Assembly (NCBI RefSeq): GCF_000429105.1
Contig: NZ_AUBF01000010.1
Span: forward strand, 62,001-126,000
DNA length: 64,000 bases
Source: Schaalia suimastitidis DSM 15538
GTDB lineage: Bacteria > Actinomycetota > Actinomycetes > Actinomycetales > Actinomycetaceae
Direction of reading: 5' to 3'
In this document: piece by piece, positions 51,624-60,652 of the stretch
Layout of the letters: each line of letters opens with the position of its first letter
Numbering within the stretch: position 1 is the stretch's first letter
The notes under the pieces: model-generated
The model's input: only the letters and a program-made list of their open reading frames with translations
Told to the model about the DNA's origin: nothing
Databases searched by the model: none
Made by a program: the position numbers and the translations under genes

Positions 51624-52979
51624 ATGACAAAGGACACCGCGACCACACGCACCGATGCGGCTGACGTGCAGCCAGAAAGTGTCGCCGCGCGCCTAACGAT
51701 CGGCGATGCCACGATTGAACTACCGTGCGAGAAAGCAACAGTCGGTACGGACGGTGTGCGTATTGGTCGTCTAATGGCCGACGCCAACGTCGTCACCTTG
51801 GACACCGGTTTTACGAATACTGCCTCATGTAAATCAGCCATCACCTACATTGACGGCGATCAAGGCATTTTGCGTTACCGAGGCTATCCCATTGAGCAAC
51901 TTGCCAAAAACTCGTCCTTCCTGGAGGTGGCGTACCTGCTGATTCACGGCGAACTGCCAGACGCTTCGACACTGGAAGCCTTTATTCGCCGCATTGGACG
52001 GCACCGTTTGCTGCACGAAGATTTCAAAGCATTCTTCACTGCCTTCCCCCACGACGGGCATCCCATGGCCATCCTGCAAGCCGGTATTGCTGGGCTTGCC
52101 ACCTACTATGAAGACACGTTGGACCCGCGTGACCCAGAGCAACTGCAAGACGCCCTTGTTCTGCTCATCGCAAAAGTGCCGACAATGATCTCGTATATTG
52201 CCAAGCGCGCCGCAGGTCTACCGTTGCTTTATCCTGACGCGCAGCGAGGCTATACGGAAGATTTCATTCGTTTGACCTTCGGTATGCCATTCCAGGCCTA
52301 CGATATTGACCCCGCGTTGGTACGCGCACTCGATATGTTGTTGATCCTTCATGCCGATCACGAGCAAAATTGCTCCACGTCAACGGTGCGTTTGGTGGGA
52401 TCGTCCCAAGCGAATCTGTACGCCTCTGTGGCCGCAGGTGTGGGCGCTTTGGCTGGTCCGCTGCACGGAGGTGCTAACGAGGCCGTGTTGAGGATGCTTC
52501 ACGAGATTCGCGACACGGGACAGCCGGTGAAAAATTACGTTGAACGCGTGAAGAATAAAGAGGCAGGTGTGCGCCTGATGGGCTTTGGGCACCGTGTCTA
52601 CAAGAACTATGATCCGCGTGCAGCTCTGGTGAAAGAAACAGCCCACGATGTTCTGTCGCGTCTGGGCAAACGTGATGAGCTGCTGGATATCGCGATGGAG
52701 CTGGAAGAAATCGCTCTGTCAGACGAGTACTTCAAGGCGCGTAAGCTTTATCCTAACGTCGATTTCTACACGGGTCTGATTTACTCGGCGATGGGTTTCC
52801 CCACCAAGATGTTCACCCCGTTGTTCGCCCTTGGGCGCCTGCCAGGATGGATCGCGCAGTATGTTGAAATGACGCGGGACCCAGAAAACAAGATTGGTCG
52901 CCCGCGCCAGGTTTACGTCGGTGAAGTGGAACGCGATTACGTGCCGTTGCGCCAGCGCGTGTCGCGCGTCGATATCTGA
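51624..52979 (+). CDS. gltA: Citrate synthase
   Basis: A 451-residue type II (hexameric-class) citrate synthase. Catalytic residues are visible: His in GPLHGGANEAVL, His in MGFGHRVYKNYDPRA and Asp in NVDFYTGLIYSAMGF. The N-terminal beta domain (ARLTIGDATIELPCEKATVG) is present. ACAGGAGG eight bases upstream fixes the ATG at 51624. It ends opposite dapD at a shared bidirectional terminator. Confidence 0.96.
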   Translation: MTKDTATTRTDAADVQPESVAARLTIGDATIELPCEKATVGTDGVRIGRLMADANVVTLDTGFTNTASCKSAITYIDGDQGILRYRGYPIEQLAKNSSFLEVAYLLIHGELPDASTLEAFIRRIGRHRLLHEDFKAFFTAFPHDGHPMAILQAGIAGLATYYEDTLDPRDPEQLQDALVLLIAKVPTMISYIAKRAAGLPLLYPDAQRGYTEDFIRLTFGMPFQAYDIDPALVRALDMLLILHADHEQNCSTSTVRLVGSSQANLYASVAAGVGALAGPLHGGANEAVLRMLHEIRDTGQPVKNYVERVKNKEAGVRLMGFGHRVYKNYDPRAALVKETAHDVLSRLGKRDELLDIAMELEEIALSDEYFKARKLYPNVDFYTGLIYSAMGFPTKMFTPLFALGRLPGWIAQYVEMTRDPENKIGRPRQVYVGEVERDYVPLRQRVSRVDI

Positions 52980-53034
52980 CCGGCGTACGGTGGGCGCCTA
53001 GACACAGTGGGCGCACGACTTGGCGCCAAAATAT

Positions 53035-53067
53035 CAGGGTGGTAGTGAGTATTTCACTACCACCCTG
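53035..53067. terminator. Bidirectional terminator between gltA and dapD
   Basis: CAGGGTGGTAGTGA (53035-53048) and TCACTACCACCCTG (53054-53067) form a perfect 14-bp stem with a GTATT loop. Confidence 0.8.
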
Positions 53068-53099
53068 TGCTCGTCGGCACTGCGCCTTTGATGCGCCTA

Positions 53100-54089
53100 T
53101 TAGTTGGTGGCGTGCAGTTCGTCGTTGAGGACGATGCCGTGTCCGCCACGGGCAAGTGCCTCAACACGCCCCGACAATGAGTTGCGACGGAAAAGAACAT
53201 TTGATGCCCCGGCCAGTTCACGTGCCGATATCGTGCGCGGTTCTTTAAACAGGCCATGGCTACCAGGAACGACACCGCCCGATGGCATGAGTGCCACCTT
53301 CGTACCAGCGGTCAAGTACAGCCCTGCTTCGACCACGCAATCGTCTCCAAGGGGAATCCCGAGGCCAGAGTTTGCGCCAAGGAGACAGCGCTTTCCGAGG
53401 CGAACGCGCGATTTTCCGCCACCGGAAAGGGTGCCCATAGTCGAGGCGCCACCACCGACATCGGACCCATCGTCAATAACAACACCTTGGGATATGCGGC
53501 CTTCAACCATGGACCGTCCCAGCGTGCCAGCGTTGAAATTAACGAAGGCGGCGTGCATTACCGTCGTGCCTTCGGCAAGATGCGCACCAAGGCGAACTTT
53601 TGCGCCGTCGGCGATACGCACACCTGAAGGTACGACGTAGTTCACCATAGGTGGGAATTTATCGACGCCAATAACATTGACGGGGTGTCCGTATTGCATA
53701 TGCAGACGCATACGGGTTTCTTCGAAGTTGTCTGCGGCACACGGACCCACGCTTGTCCACACCACATTGGGTAGGCGCGAAAAAATACCGTCAAGATTGA
53801 TGGTATTGGGCAGGACAAGACGATGGGACAGAAGATGCAGACGCAGGTAGGCGTCAGCGGTTGATTGAGGCTGATCCTCCAGATCAGTCGAACAGACAAC
53901 AACTGAGGTCCGTACTCCACGTGCATCGTCGGTGCGTTGAAGAGCGCTGAGTTGATCCAATAGTTCGGCATCACCATTGTCGGGTCTTGTGCCCATATGT
54001 GGTTGGGGGAACCATACGTCAAGTGTCTGGCCGTTATTCGTCACTGTTGCCAGGCCAATGCCCCAAGCTTTCGTCATGTCCATAGGCAT
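53100..54089 (-). CDS. dapD: Tetrahydrodipicolinate N-succinyltransferase
   Basis: A 329-residue actinobacterial-type DapD that succinylates tetrahydrodipicolinate. The C-terminal half is a left-handed beta-helix of hexapeptide repeats (GVRIADGAKVRLGAHLAEGT, RCLLGANSGLGIPLGDD). A family block NVIGVDKFPPMVNYVVPSGV precedes it. The N-terminus MTKAWGIGLATVTNNGQTLD is typical; ATGs at 54089, 54083 and 54077 are in frame. It is convergent with gltA. Together with dapC it forms the succinylase route to DAP. Confidence 0.94.
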   Translation of the reverse strand: MPMDMTKAWGIGLATVTNNGQTLDVWFPQPHMGTRPDNGDAELLDQLSALQRTDDARGVRTSVVVCSTDLEDQPQSTADAYLRLHLLSHRLVLPNTINLDGIFSRLPNVVWTSVGPCAADNFEETRMRLHMQYGHPVNVIGVDKFPPMVNYVVPSGVRIADGAKVRLGAHLAEGTTVMHAAFVNFNAGTLGRSMVEGRISQGVVIDDGSDVGGGASTMGTLSGGGKSRVRLGKRCLLGANSGLGIPLGDDCVVEAGLYLTAGTKVALMPSGGVVPGSHGLFKEPRTISARELAGASNVLFRRNSLSGRVEALARGGHGIVLNDELHATN

Positions 54090-54209
54090 ACCTTATGGTC
54101 TAGGCAAAGAGTAGGCACGCTAATCCCATAGCGTGGTTATAGCGAGCGGAAGGCTGTCAGCCCGTGAATGCCTTCGCATCGCCTGCCCTAAAGGGGCTGG
54201 GTACTTCAC

Positions 54210-54917
54210 TCATTGATTCGATCGGCGGTGATCCCACAAATCAGGCCAAAAGATACCGAGCTGAATTGCCATTTGTCGCAGCAAAGGTAAGGAAATGCCC
54301 ACCACGGAGTGGTGATCACCGTCGATACCAGTCACAAACGGTCCACCAAGCGCATCAATGGTAAATGCGCCAGCAACTTTCAGCGGTTCCCCTGAAGCCA
54401 CATACGCCTCAATTTCAGCATCACTAATATCCCCAAAACGGACGGTGGTTGCAGCACTGGCCGACACCTCGTCAATGAGGGTACGCCTGCCGTGCTCATC
54501 GGCCCGGCTGACTCGCGCCCCGTGGTGTCCGGTCCATAGGATGGCCTCCGTATTGCGCATGGCGGCGATGCGTTCGCGGGCAATATCGGGTTGGCGAGGT
54601 TTGCCTACCATCGTTCCGTTTATTTCCAACATGGAATCACAGCCGACGATAAATAATTCCTCGTCGGTGGGTAGATCAGCGGTGATATCTGGGTTTGCGG
54701 CGCATACTAGATCGACAATGGACCCGCATTTCGCATGAGCTAAGACGGTGACTTCGTCCGCAGGTGTGGTGGAACCTCCAGAAAACGCCCGTCCGTCAGG
54801 TAGTGCCTCAAGTGCAGCGTCTTCGTCAACGTTGGAAATGCGAATAATTGGTGTGATACCGGCGTTTTCGAGGGTTTGTCGGCGGGCGGGTGACTTGGAA
54901 GCGAGCACAAGGCGCAT
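54210..54917 (-). CDS. maf: Maf-family nucleotide pyrophosphatase
   Basis: A 235-residue Maf protein hydrolysing noncanonical or canonical NTPs to monophosphates. The N-terminal LASKSPARRQTLENAGI holds the phosphate-binding SPARR motif. VGCDSML carries the metal Asp, KPRQPDIARE follows, and GAFTIDALGGPFVTGIDGDH is the final substrate block. GAGGAGG precedes the ATG. It is divergent from the cyclase gene. Confidence 0.9.
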   Translation of the reverse strand: MRLVLASKSPARRQTLENAGITPIIRISNVDEDAALEALPDGRAFSGGSTTPADEVTVLAHAKCGSIVDLVCAANPDITADLPTDEELFIVGCDSMLEINGTMVGKPRQPDIARERIAAMRNTEAILWTGHHGARVSRADEHGRRTLIDEVSASAATTVRFGDISDAEIEAYVASGEPLKVAGAFTIDALGGPFVTGIDGDHHSVVGISLPLLRQMAIQLGIFWPDLWDHRRSNQ

Positions 54918-55068
54918 GGCGTCAATTCCTCCTCTGAATTACTTTCGATATTTGGAGTTTTCTTTGATGAAAGAAAGATAAAACGAAATAAGGTGTGTCG
55001 CACGGCATATTTTGCATTACACTGAGTGGTGGGACAACGCACGAGAGGACAGCACTACAGGAGGGTAT

Positions 55069-56199
55069 GTGATCGGGGACAGTCAGGGCAACTCCCCAAT
55101 AGCGACGATGCAAGACTCCTTGCAGGCGCTTCAAGCGCAACGCGAGGAGCAGTTCAAGGCACCTCCGGCAACCACTGTGGTCCCCATACCTGCGTGCGCT
55201 GATGAATCAATCGTTGCAGCAGCATCGAAGCGTCTTCTGGGTGGGCACTTGGTCCACAGCGCCCGCGACCTTGCCACCCGTACAGGCAATGACCTTGAAA
55301 GCGTGCGGGAGTTTTGTTCCTCAATCGGTTTTCCTGTGCGTGATGACGACGCATTGGCTTTCACTCAGCGTGACCTTGGCGTATTTGCTGCTTGGCGGGA
55401 ACTGGTTGATAGCGGCGAAATGACTGAGGACACGTCGCGTTCACTCTTGCGCGCTAACTCCCATTTTGCTGACCGTCTGGCGCTGTGGCAGATAGAGGCA
55501 TTAGTTGAGGATGCTATTGCCACGCACGGATTTGATGATACGGCAGCCCGCGCCTACGTCTTGGACCACATTGCTGACCGTGTGGCCATTTTTGAACGTA
55601 TGCTCACCCATGCGTGGACACGACAGCTGGACGCGCTGCTTGCGCGGACAGAAAAAGAAATTGCTGAACGGGGCAGTAGTGCGAATCCTAAAGCCCGTTT
55701 CCCTCTTAATCGTTCTCTTGGTTTCGTTGACATGGTGTCCTTTACTGCGCATTCAGCTCTTATTGGCGAGGCCATGGTCGACCTGGTTCAAGATTTCGAA
55801 GATGCCTGTCGGTGGACGATTACCGAGGCCGGGGGACGTGTCGTCAAGATGATGGGTGACGCTGTCTTGTACATTGCTGATGATTTGGCCACTGGCCTCA
55901 ATGTGGCGACGAGTTTGATTGAACATCTCAACGCCGATGACCGCATCCTGCCAGTGCGTGCCTCCTTCGTACGTGGCGACGTGTTTTCTCGTTCCGGTGA
56001 CGTTTTCGGGCCGACGGTCAACCTAGCGTCCCGCCTCGTTGATATTGCCCCAGCTGGACGCATTTTGACTGACCCAGCTACTGCTGCAGCCATTGCCAGC
56101 GGCGTTGGAGAACGTGAATATCGGATCGAAGAATTCCCTCGGGCGGAACTGCGCGGCTTTGGTGTGATTTCCCCCTATGCAGTGTCGCTCGTGCAGTAA
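55069..56199 (+). CDS. Class III adenylate cyclase with regulatory N-terminal domain
   Basis: A 376-residue nucleotide cyclase. The catalytic domain (about 205-376) has the first metal Asp in GFVDMVSFTAHS, the second in VKMMGDAVLYIADD and the transition-state Asn/Arg pair in GPTVNLASRLVD. The N-terminal 190 residues are helical (SARDLATRTGNDLESVREFC) and resemble the autoinhibitory, pH-sensing domain of Rv1264. No membrane segment, so it is cytosolic. GTG at 55069 follows AGGAGGG; the spacing of three bases is short, and the TTG at 55012 or ATG at 55108 are alternatives. Product probably cAMP. Confidence 0.85.
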   Translation: MIGDSQGNSPIATMQDSLQALQAQREEQFKAPPATTVVPIPACADESIVAAASKRLLGGHLVHSARDLATRTGNDLESVREFCSSIGFPVRDDDALAFTQRDLGVFAAWRELVDSGEMTEDTSRSLLRANSHFADRLALWQIEALVEDAIATHGFDDTAARAYVLDHIADRVAIFERMLTHAWTRQLDALLARTEKEIAERGSSANPKARFPLNRSLGFVDMVSFTAHSALIGEAMVDLVQDFEDACRWTITEAGGRVVKMMGDAVLYIADDLATGLNVATSLIEHLNADDRILPVRASFVRGDVFSRSGDVFGPTVNLASRLVDIAPAGRILTDPATAAAIASGVGEREYRIEEFPRAELRGFGVISPYAVSLVQ

Positions 56200-56305
56200 C
56201 ACCGCAGATGGCGACCCTGTCAAGCCTTTTCATTCGCCTCTTTACCATATGAGACAAATGTCCAATAAAGGTCAAAAGAGATGAAAGTTTCCTCTGGAAA
56301 CGTTA

Positions 56306-56317
56306 TAGACTGTTGCG
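56306..56317 (+). promoter_or_regulatory. Leaderless promoter box of response regulator
   Basis: TAGACT at 56306-56311 stands six bases before the GTG; no ribosome-binding site is present. Confidence 0.5.
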
Positions 56318-57001
56318 GTGACTACAGTACTCCTCGTTGAAGACGATCCCGCTATCTCTGAACCGTTAGCGCGTGCACTGGGCCGTGAAGGCTATGACGT
56401 GCGCGCCCACGGGACGGGCCGTGGCGCCCTCGCCGAGGTAGGAAGTGCAGACCTTGTGGTCCTCGACCTCGGCCTACCTGATATTGACGGACTTGAAGTT
56501 GCCCGCGAAATCCGTGCGGCGGGCCTCACTGTTCCGATTCTCATTTTGACCGCGCGCACTGACGAAGTTGATATGGTCGTTGGCCTGGACGCCGGCGCGG
56601 ACGACTATGTGACCAAACCCTTCAGATTGGCAGAACTCCTCGCGCGCGTGCGTGCACTCTTGCGTCGCATCGGCGGTGAACCTGTTGAAGGGGAAATCAT
56701 TGCGCAGGATGTGCGCGTTGACGTGCAGGCGCATCGAGCATTCGTGGGCGAACGCGAATTGCAGCTGACCGCGAAAGAATTTGACCTGCTCCGCGTCCTT
56801 GTCCGTGAGGCCGGGAACGTCGTTGAACGTGACGTGCTGATGCGGGAAGTATGGGGTTCAGATCCTACAGGCTCCACGAAAACCTTGGATATGCACGTGT
56901 CGTGGCTGCGCCGCAAGCTGGGTGATGACGCTGCAGATCCACGCTATGTCACCACTGTGCGCGGCATGGGCTTCCGTTTTGAACGCACCACACGCCAGTA
57001 A
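56318..57001 (+). CDS. OmpR/PhoB-family response regulator
   Basis: A 227-residue response regulator. The receiver domain (1-115) has the acidic pair in VEDDPAISE, phosphoacceptor Asp50 in LVVLDLGLPD, Thr in ILTARTDEVD and Lys100 in DYVTKPF. The C-terminal wHTH includes LTAKEFDLLRVLVREAG and the winged VTTVRGMGFRF. It pairs with the sensor kinase 400 bases downstream. GTG start with a TAGACT box six bases upstream suggests a leaderless mRNA. Confidence 0.94.
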   Translation: MTTVLLVEDDPAISEPLARALGREGYDVRAHGTGRGALAEVGSADLVVLDLGLPDIDGLEVAREIRAAGLTVPILILTARTDEVDMVVGLDAGADDYVTKPFRLAELLARVRALLRRIGGEPVEGEIIAQDVRVDVQAHRAFVGERELQLTAKEFDLLRVLVREAGNVVERDVLMREVWGSDPTGSTKTLDMHVSWLRRKLGDDAADPRYVTTVRGMGFRFERTTRQ

Positions 57002-57398
57002 GACGCTAATCCCTCCACACGTCCGGGCGGTATAAACGCCCCAAAATGGCGGATTTTCAGGATGCTGATCCTTGAAAATCCGCCATTTGGATTACTGCCG
57101 CGCCATAACACCTTGTCAGCCGTGGGTGCTGCAGGCAGTTTCTCAACCGTTGGCGCTGTGGTGGCCTCAGCAATCACGGGTACAGCGCTGCGCATTGTCG
57201 GTACAGCGCATAGGGTACGTTCTGCCCTCGGATGCCCAGGTGACATGGGTACGCACAATCCCCAGTCTGCGTGTGATATTTTCTGCCCTCGGGTGTCCGA
57301 GTGATGTGCGGGGCCATTCGTGCCAGCAAGTGCGTCGGCAATCTTCCCGCTAGGCTTAGGTCAGATATGGCACCAGCAACGATGTGCGAGGAGGCGCA
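57002..57398. other. Gap inside two-component pair with long hairpin
   Basis: A stem of about 20 bp with one bulge is formed by AAATGGCGGATTTTCAGGAT (57044-57063) and the complementary segment 57067-57087. It probably terminates or attenuates the regulator transcript. TTCTGCCCTCGG occurs twice, near 57218 and 57280, in imperfect 24-base repeats. No supported gene. Confidence 0.5.
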
Positions 57399-58724
57399 AT
57401 GAGAAAACGAGCTGTGCGGATGATACTGTCCGTGGTCACAGTCGTGGCGCTCCTGATGGGCATACCGGGTGCAGTTGCCGCCTCAATGTTGGAATGGCGC
57501 AGCGAGCAGCGCACGCTTGATACACGTGCCAATGCGCTCCTACGTACCGTGGAACGACGTATCTCCGCCGACCAAGATGTCAGCGAAGCACTTGTCGAAG
57601 CATGGACCAAACCCAGTAATGATGACACAGCAGCCACACGCAGTGTGGTTTCCTTACCTGGCGGAACCATTATTAGCGTAGGAGAAACTCCAGCAGGTAT
57701 GACCTTGGTGTCGAGTGCTGCTGCCCCTAGTGGTGTGAGGGTCTTCATGGTCGCTTCAGCCGGCGAAGCACTTGAACGTGTCATCTACATGTGCGTCTTT
57801 TTCGCATGCGGTGTCGTTGGATCATTAATTGTTGGTTGGCTGATGGCCAACCGGCTGGCACGCCGTTTGTCAGCACCATTGATTTACCTGTCGGCGCAAG
57901 CTGAACAAATAGGATCCGGTAATGTGCGTGCGCGTCTGCGTCCATCAGGTATCGAAGAAATTGACCTTGTCCAAGAGGAATTGGTGCGCACTGGTGAACG
58001 TATGGCGGGGCGCTTGGCTGCTGAACGGCAATTTGCGGCCGACGCATCGCATCAACTGCGCACACCACTGACCGCACTGTCGATGCGTCTAGAAGAAATC
58101 GAACTGATTTCCACTGAAGAAGACGTCCAATCCGAAGCACGCAGTTGCCTTGAACAAGTTGAACGTATGACTGAAGTACTCACTGAACTACTTGACGTCA
58201 ATGCTCGGTCAGGTGGAGCCAGCGAAGCCATACATCTACTTGAGGTCTTTAACACTCAGCGCGAAGAATGGGAAGAACAGTTTGAACGCGCAGGTCGCCA
58301 GCTGATTTTCACTGACGAGGCTGAACGTCCCGTACTTGCTGACGGTGCCAAGTTGGGGCAGGTTTTGGCGACTCTCATCGAAAATGCACTGCACTATGGT
58401 GAGGGGACAACCCGTGTCGTGTCACGACCTTCAACGAATAATCGAGGCGTCACCATTGATGTCTCCGATGAAGGTAAGGGCGTGGATCCAGAGCTCGCAT
58501 CCTCCGTCTTCGAATATGGCGTATCAGGACACGGATCGACGGGTATCGGTTTGGGCCTTGCCAAAGATCTTGCCTCCAGTATGGGTGGGCGGCTGGAATT
58601 ACTACAGGCCTCGCCACCGATATTTCGCGTTTCACTGGCAGCGGTGCCAGCAACCCTTGACCCTAATCGTGTCATGCCACTGGGGCCGCTTGTCTCTATG
58701 GGGCGCCGTTCCCGCCGATTCTGA
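57399..58724 (+). CDS. Two-component sensor histidine kinase
   Basis: A 441-residue membrane sensor. Two membrane segments (about 10-29 and 129-149) enclose a short extracellular domain of about 100 residues. A HAMP domain follows (RLARRLSAPLIYLSAQAEQI), then the dimerisation domain with His218 in AADASHQLRTPLTAL. The ATPase domain has IENALHYGEG (N box), DVSDEGKGVD (G1) and GIGLGLAKDLASSMGG (G2). AGGAGG precedes ATG 57399. It acts with the response regulator upstream. The ligand is unknown; a small wall or antibiotic signal is common for this subgroup. Confidence 0.92.
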   Translation: MRKRAVRMILSVVTVVALLMGIPGAVAASMLEWRSEQRTLDTRANALLRTVERRISADQDVSEALVEAWTKPSNDDTAATRSVVSLPGGTIISVGETPAGMTLVSSAAAPSGVRVFMVASAGEALERVIYMCVFFACGVVGSLIVGWLMANRLARRLSAPLIYLSAQAEQIGSGNVRARLRPSGIEEIDLVQEELVRTGERMAGRLAAERQFAADASHQLRTPLTALSMRLEEIELISTEEDVQSEARSCLEQVERMTEVLTELLDVNARSGGASEAIHLLEVFNTQREEWEEQFERAGRQLIFTDEAERPVLADGAKLGQVLATLIENALHYGEGTTRVVSRPSTNNRGVTIDVSDEGKGVDPELASSVFEYGVSGHGSTGIGLGLAKDLASSMGGRLELLQASPPIFRVSLAAVPATLDPNRVMPLGPLVSMGRRSRRF

Positions 58725-58820
58725 AACGCGCCACATGTGGTGTCCTCATGCCTGCGGCGCCGCGAGCAATGAGTGGTGCCTCTATGGTGGATGATTCCCC
58801 GCCCACAATGGCTCAGACGC

Positions 58821-58833
58821 TAGGCTAGAGGGC
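58821..58833 (+). promoter_or_regulatory. Leaderless promoter box of purK
   Basis: TAGGCT at 58821-58826 stands seven bases before the purK GTG. The AGAGGG in between could also serve as a ribosome-binding site. Confidence 0.4.
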
Positions 58834-60015
58834 GTGGAGCAGACCTTTGCGAATCGTCCTGTCGTAGCTGTGGTTGGCGGAGGCCAACTGGCCCGCATGA
58901 TGCAAGAATCCGCCATCGCCCTCGGTATTGAATTACGGCCACTGGTAGAGGCAGCAAACGGCTCAACAGGGCAAGTGGTAGTTGACGCGCCCGTTGGTTC
59001 ACCTCAGGATGCCACCGCACTTGGCGGACTCGTTGACGGTGCCAACGTACTCACCTTCGAGCACGAACATATTCCCCACAATCATTTGGCAGAGTTGTCA
59101 GGTCGCTTGCCCGTGCATCCGAGCGGACAGGCGTTGTTATATGCGCAAAATAAGCTTGAAATGCGCCGCCGCCTCGCTCAGATCGGTGCGCCGTGCCCGC
59201 GGTGGGCTGAGGTGCACACCCTGGACGATATCGAAGCCTTCGCAGATACTGTCGGGTGGCCCATAGTGCTGAAAATGCCCACTGGTGGCTACGACGGGCA
59301 TGGCGTGAAAATCATTGACACCGCCGAGCAAGCCGCGCAGTGGCTAGATACCACGACTCCGCTGCTGGTCGAAGAAAAAGTGCCCTATATTTCCGAGGCT
59401 GCAGCGCTGCTTGCCAGGAGCCCCAGTGGACAGGTGTGTTCCTGGCCGGTTGTCACCACCGAACAACGTAATGGCGTATGTGCTGTCGTTACTGCACCCG
59501 CTCAAGATCTTCCCCTCGATGTGGCAGCTCAAGCGCAGGCTCTTGGCGAAACAATTGCCCAAGAACTTGGCGTGACGGGTGTGCTCGCCGTGGAACTTTT
59601 CGTTGTGCGTGACGGCACTACGGTAAAAGTCATGGTGAACGAATTGGCTATGCGCCCCCATAACTCCGGGCACTGGACCATCGATGGGGCAGTGACCAGC
59701 CAATTTGAACAGCATCTTCGAGCAGTCCTTGATCTGCCGCTTGGCTCAACCGACCTAGTGCGGCCAGGTAGCTACGCAGTCATGGTGAACCTGTTGGGTT
59801 CGACCCTACCCGACCCAGCGTGTGCGCTGCCTCGTGCCCTCGCCGTTGACCCGGCAGTGCGCGTACACCTGTACGGAAAAGAAGTACGGCCGGGAAGGAA
59901 ACTTGGGCACGTCACCGTCGTGGATGCCGATGCTGAACGCGCCCGCGCCATCGCTGAACGGGCCGTCGAATGCCTTGCAGGCGCAACTGGCCACACCGAA
60001 AAGGACCGATCCTGA
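58834..60015 (+). CDS. purK: N5-carboxyaminoimidazole ribonucleotide synthase
   Basis: A 393-residue ATP-grasp enzyme that carboxylates AIR with bicarbonate and ATP in purine synthesis. The N-terminal domain starts VAVVGGGQLARMMQESAIAL. The ATP-grasp part has VLKMPTGGYDGHGV, LVEEKVPYISEAA and VNELAMRPHNSGHWTIDG. The C-terminus includes NLLGS and HLYGKEVRPGRKLGHVTV. GTG start. It is followed 54 bases later by purE, its pathway partner. Confidence 0.95.
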   Translation: MEQTFANRPVVAVVGGGQLARMMQESAIALGIELRPLVEAANGSTGQVVVDAPVGSPQDATALGGLVDGANVLTFEHEHIPHNHLAELSGRLPVHPSGQALLYAQNKLEMRRRLAQIGAPCPRWAEVHTLDDIEAFADTVGWPIVLKMPTGGYDGHGVKIIDTAEQAAQWLDTTTPLLVEEKVPYISEAAALLARSPSGQVCSWPVVTTEQRNGVCAVVTAPAQDLPLDVAAQAQALGETIAQELGVTGVLAVELFVVRDGTTVKVMVNELAMRPHNSGHWTIDGAVTSQFEQHLRAVLDLPLGSTDLVRPGSYAVMVNLLGSTLPDPACALPRALAVDPAVRVHLYGKEVRPGRKLGHVTVVDADAERARAIAERAVECLAGATGHTEKDRS

Positions 60016-60069
60016 CTGGCGATGCTGCGCCTCGTCAATACAACAACGACTACTTCACCGGAGGACACA

Positions 60070-60612
60070 ATGTCACTACCTGATGACCTATATCTGTCCG
60101 CCACCGGCGCCAATGCGCAGGTTGGTGTTGTCATGGGATCAGATTCGGATTGGCCGACGATGCGTGGCGCAGTTGAAGCACTCGCCGAGTTCGGTGTTGC
60201 CTGCGAAGTGGGGGTCGTATCCGCCCACCGGATGCCCGAGGATATGGTGGCATACGGGCGGCAAGCAAGCGAACGTGGCCTGCGAGTGATTATCGCAGGT
60301 GCAGGAGGCGCAGCCCACCTGCCGGGAATGCTGGCTTCGTTGACTGAATTGCCTGTTATCGGGGTTCCAGTTCCGCTGAAATATCTGGACGGCATGGATT
60401 CACTGCTGTCAATCGTACAAATGCCCGCAGGCGTACCAGTGGCAACGGTGTCGATCGGTGGCGCACGTAATGCGGGGTTACTTGCCGCTCGGATCCTCGG
60501 AGCAGGGCGTGACGAGGCGGCTGCAGGTATCCGCGAAAAAATGCGTCAATTCCAAACATCGCTGCGCGCAACAGCGATCGATAAAGGGCACAGCCTGTCC
60601 GCCAGCATGTGA
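60070..60612 (+). CDS. purE: N5-CAIR mutase (PurE class I)
   Basis: A 180-residue mutase converting N5-CAIR to CAIR. Class I landmarks are [26 protein letters not shown] (catalytic His) and [17 protein letters not shown]-terminal [20 protein letters not shown] follows. GGAGG precedes the ATG at 60070, so an upstream in-frame start at 60022 is not needed. Functions with PurK. Confidence 0.95.
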   Translation: MSLPDDLYLSATGANAQVGVVMGSDSDWPTMRGAVEALAEFGVACEVGVVSAHRMPEDMVAYGRQASERGLRVIIAGAGGAAHLPGMLASLTELPVIGVPVPLKYLDGMDSLLSIVQMPAGVPVATVSIGGARNAGLLAARILGAGRDEAAAGIREKMRQFQTSLRATAIDKGHSLSASM

Positions 60613-60640
60613 TGGGCTGCACTTGACGTATTTGCCTGCG

Positions 60641-60652
60641 TAGAATGGCACC
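60641..60652 (+). promoter_or_regulatory. Leaderless promoter box of galE
   Basis: TAGAAT at 60641-60646 stands six bases before the ATG of galE. Confidence 0.5.

Noticed and set aside
56478-57274. TGATATT heptamers in chromosomal DNA (response regulator gene, intergenic 57.27 kb, also uppS and ptsH)
   Set aside because: Mostly within coding sequence and not at promoter distance from a start; they are the expected chance background for a heptamer.
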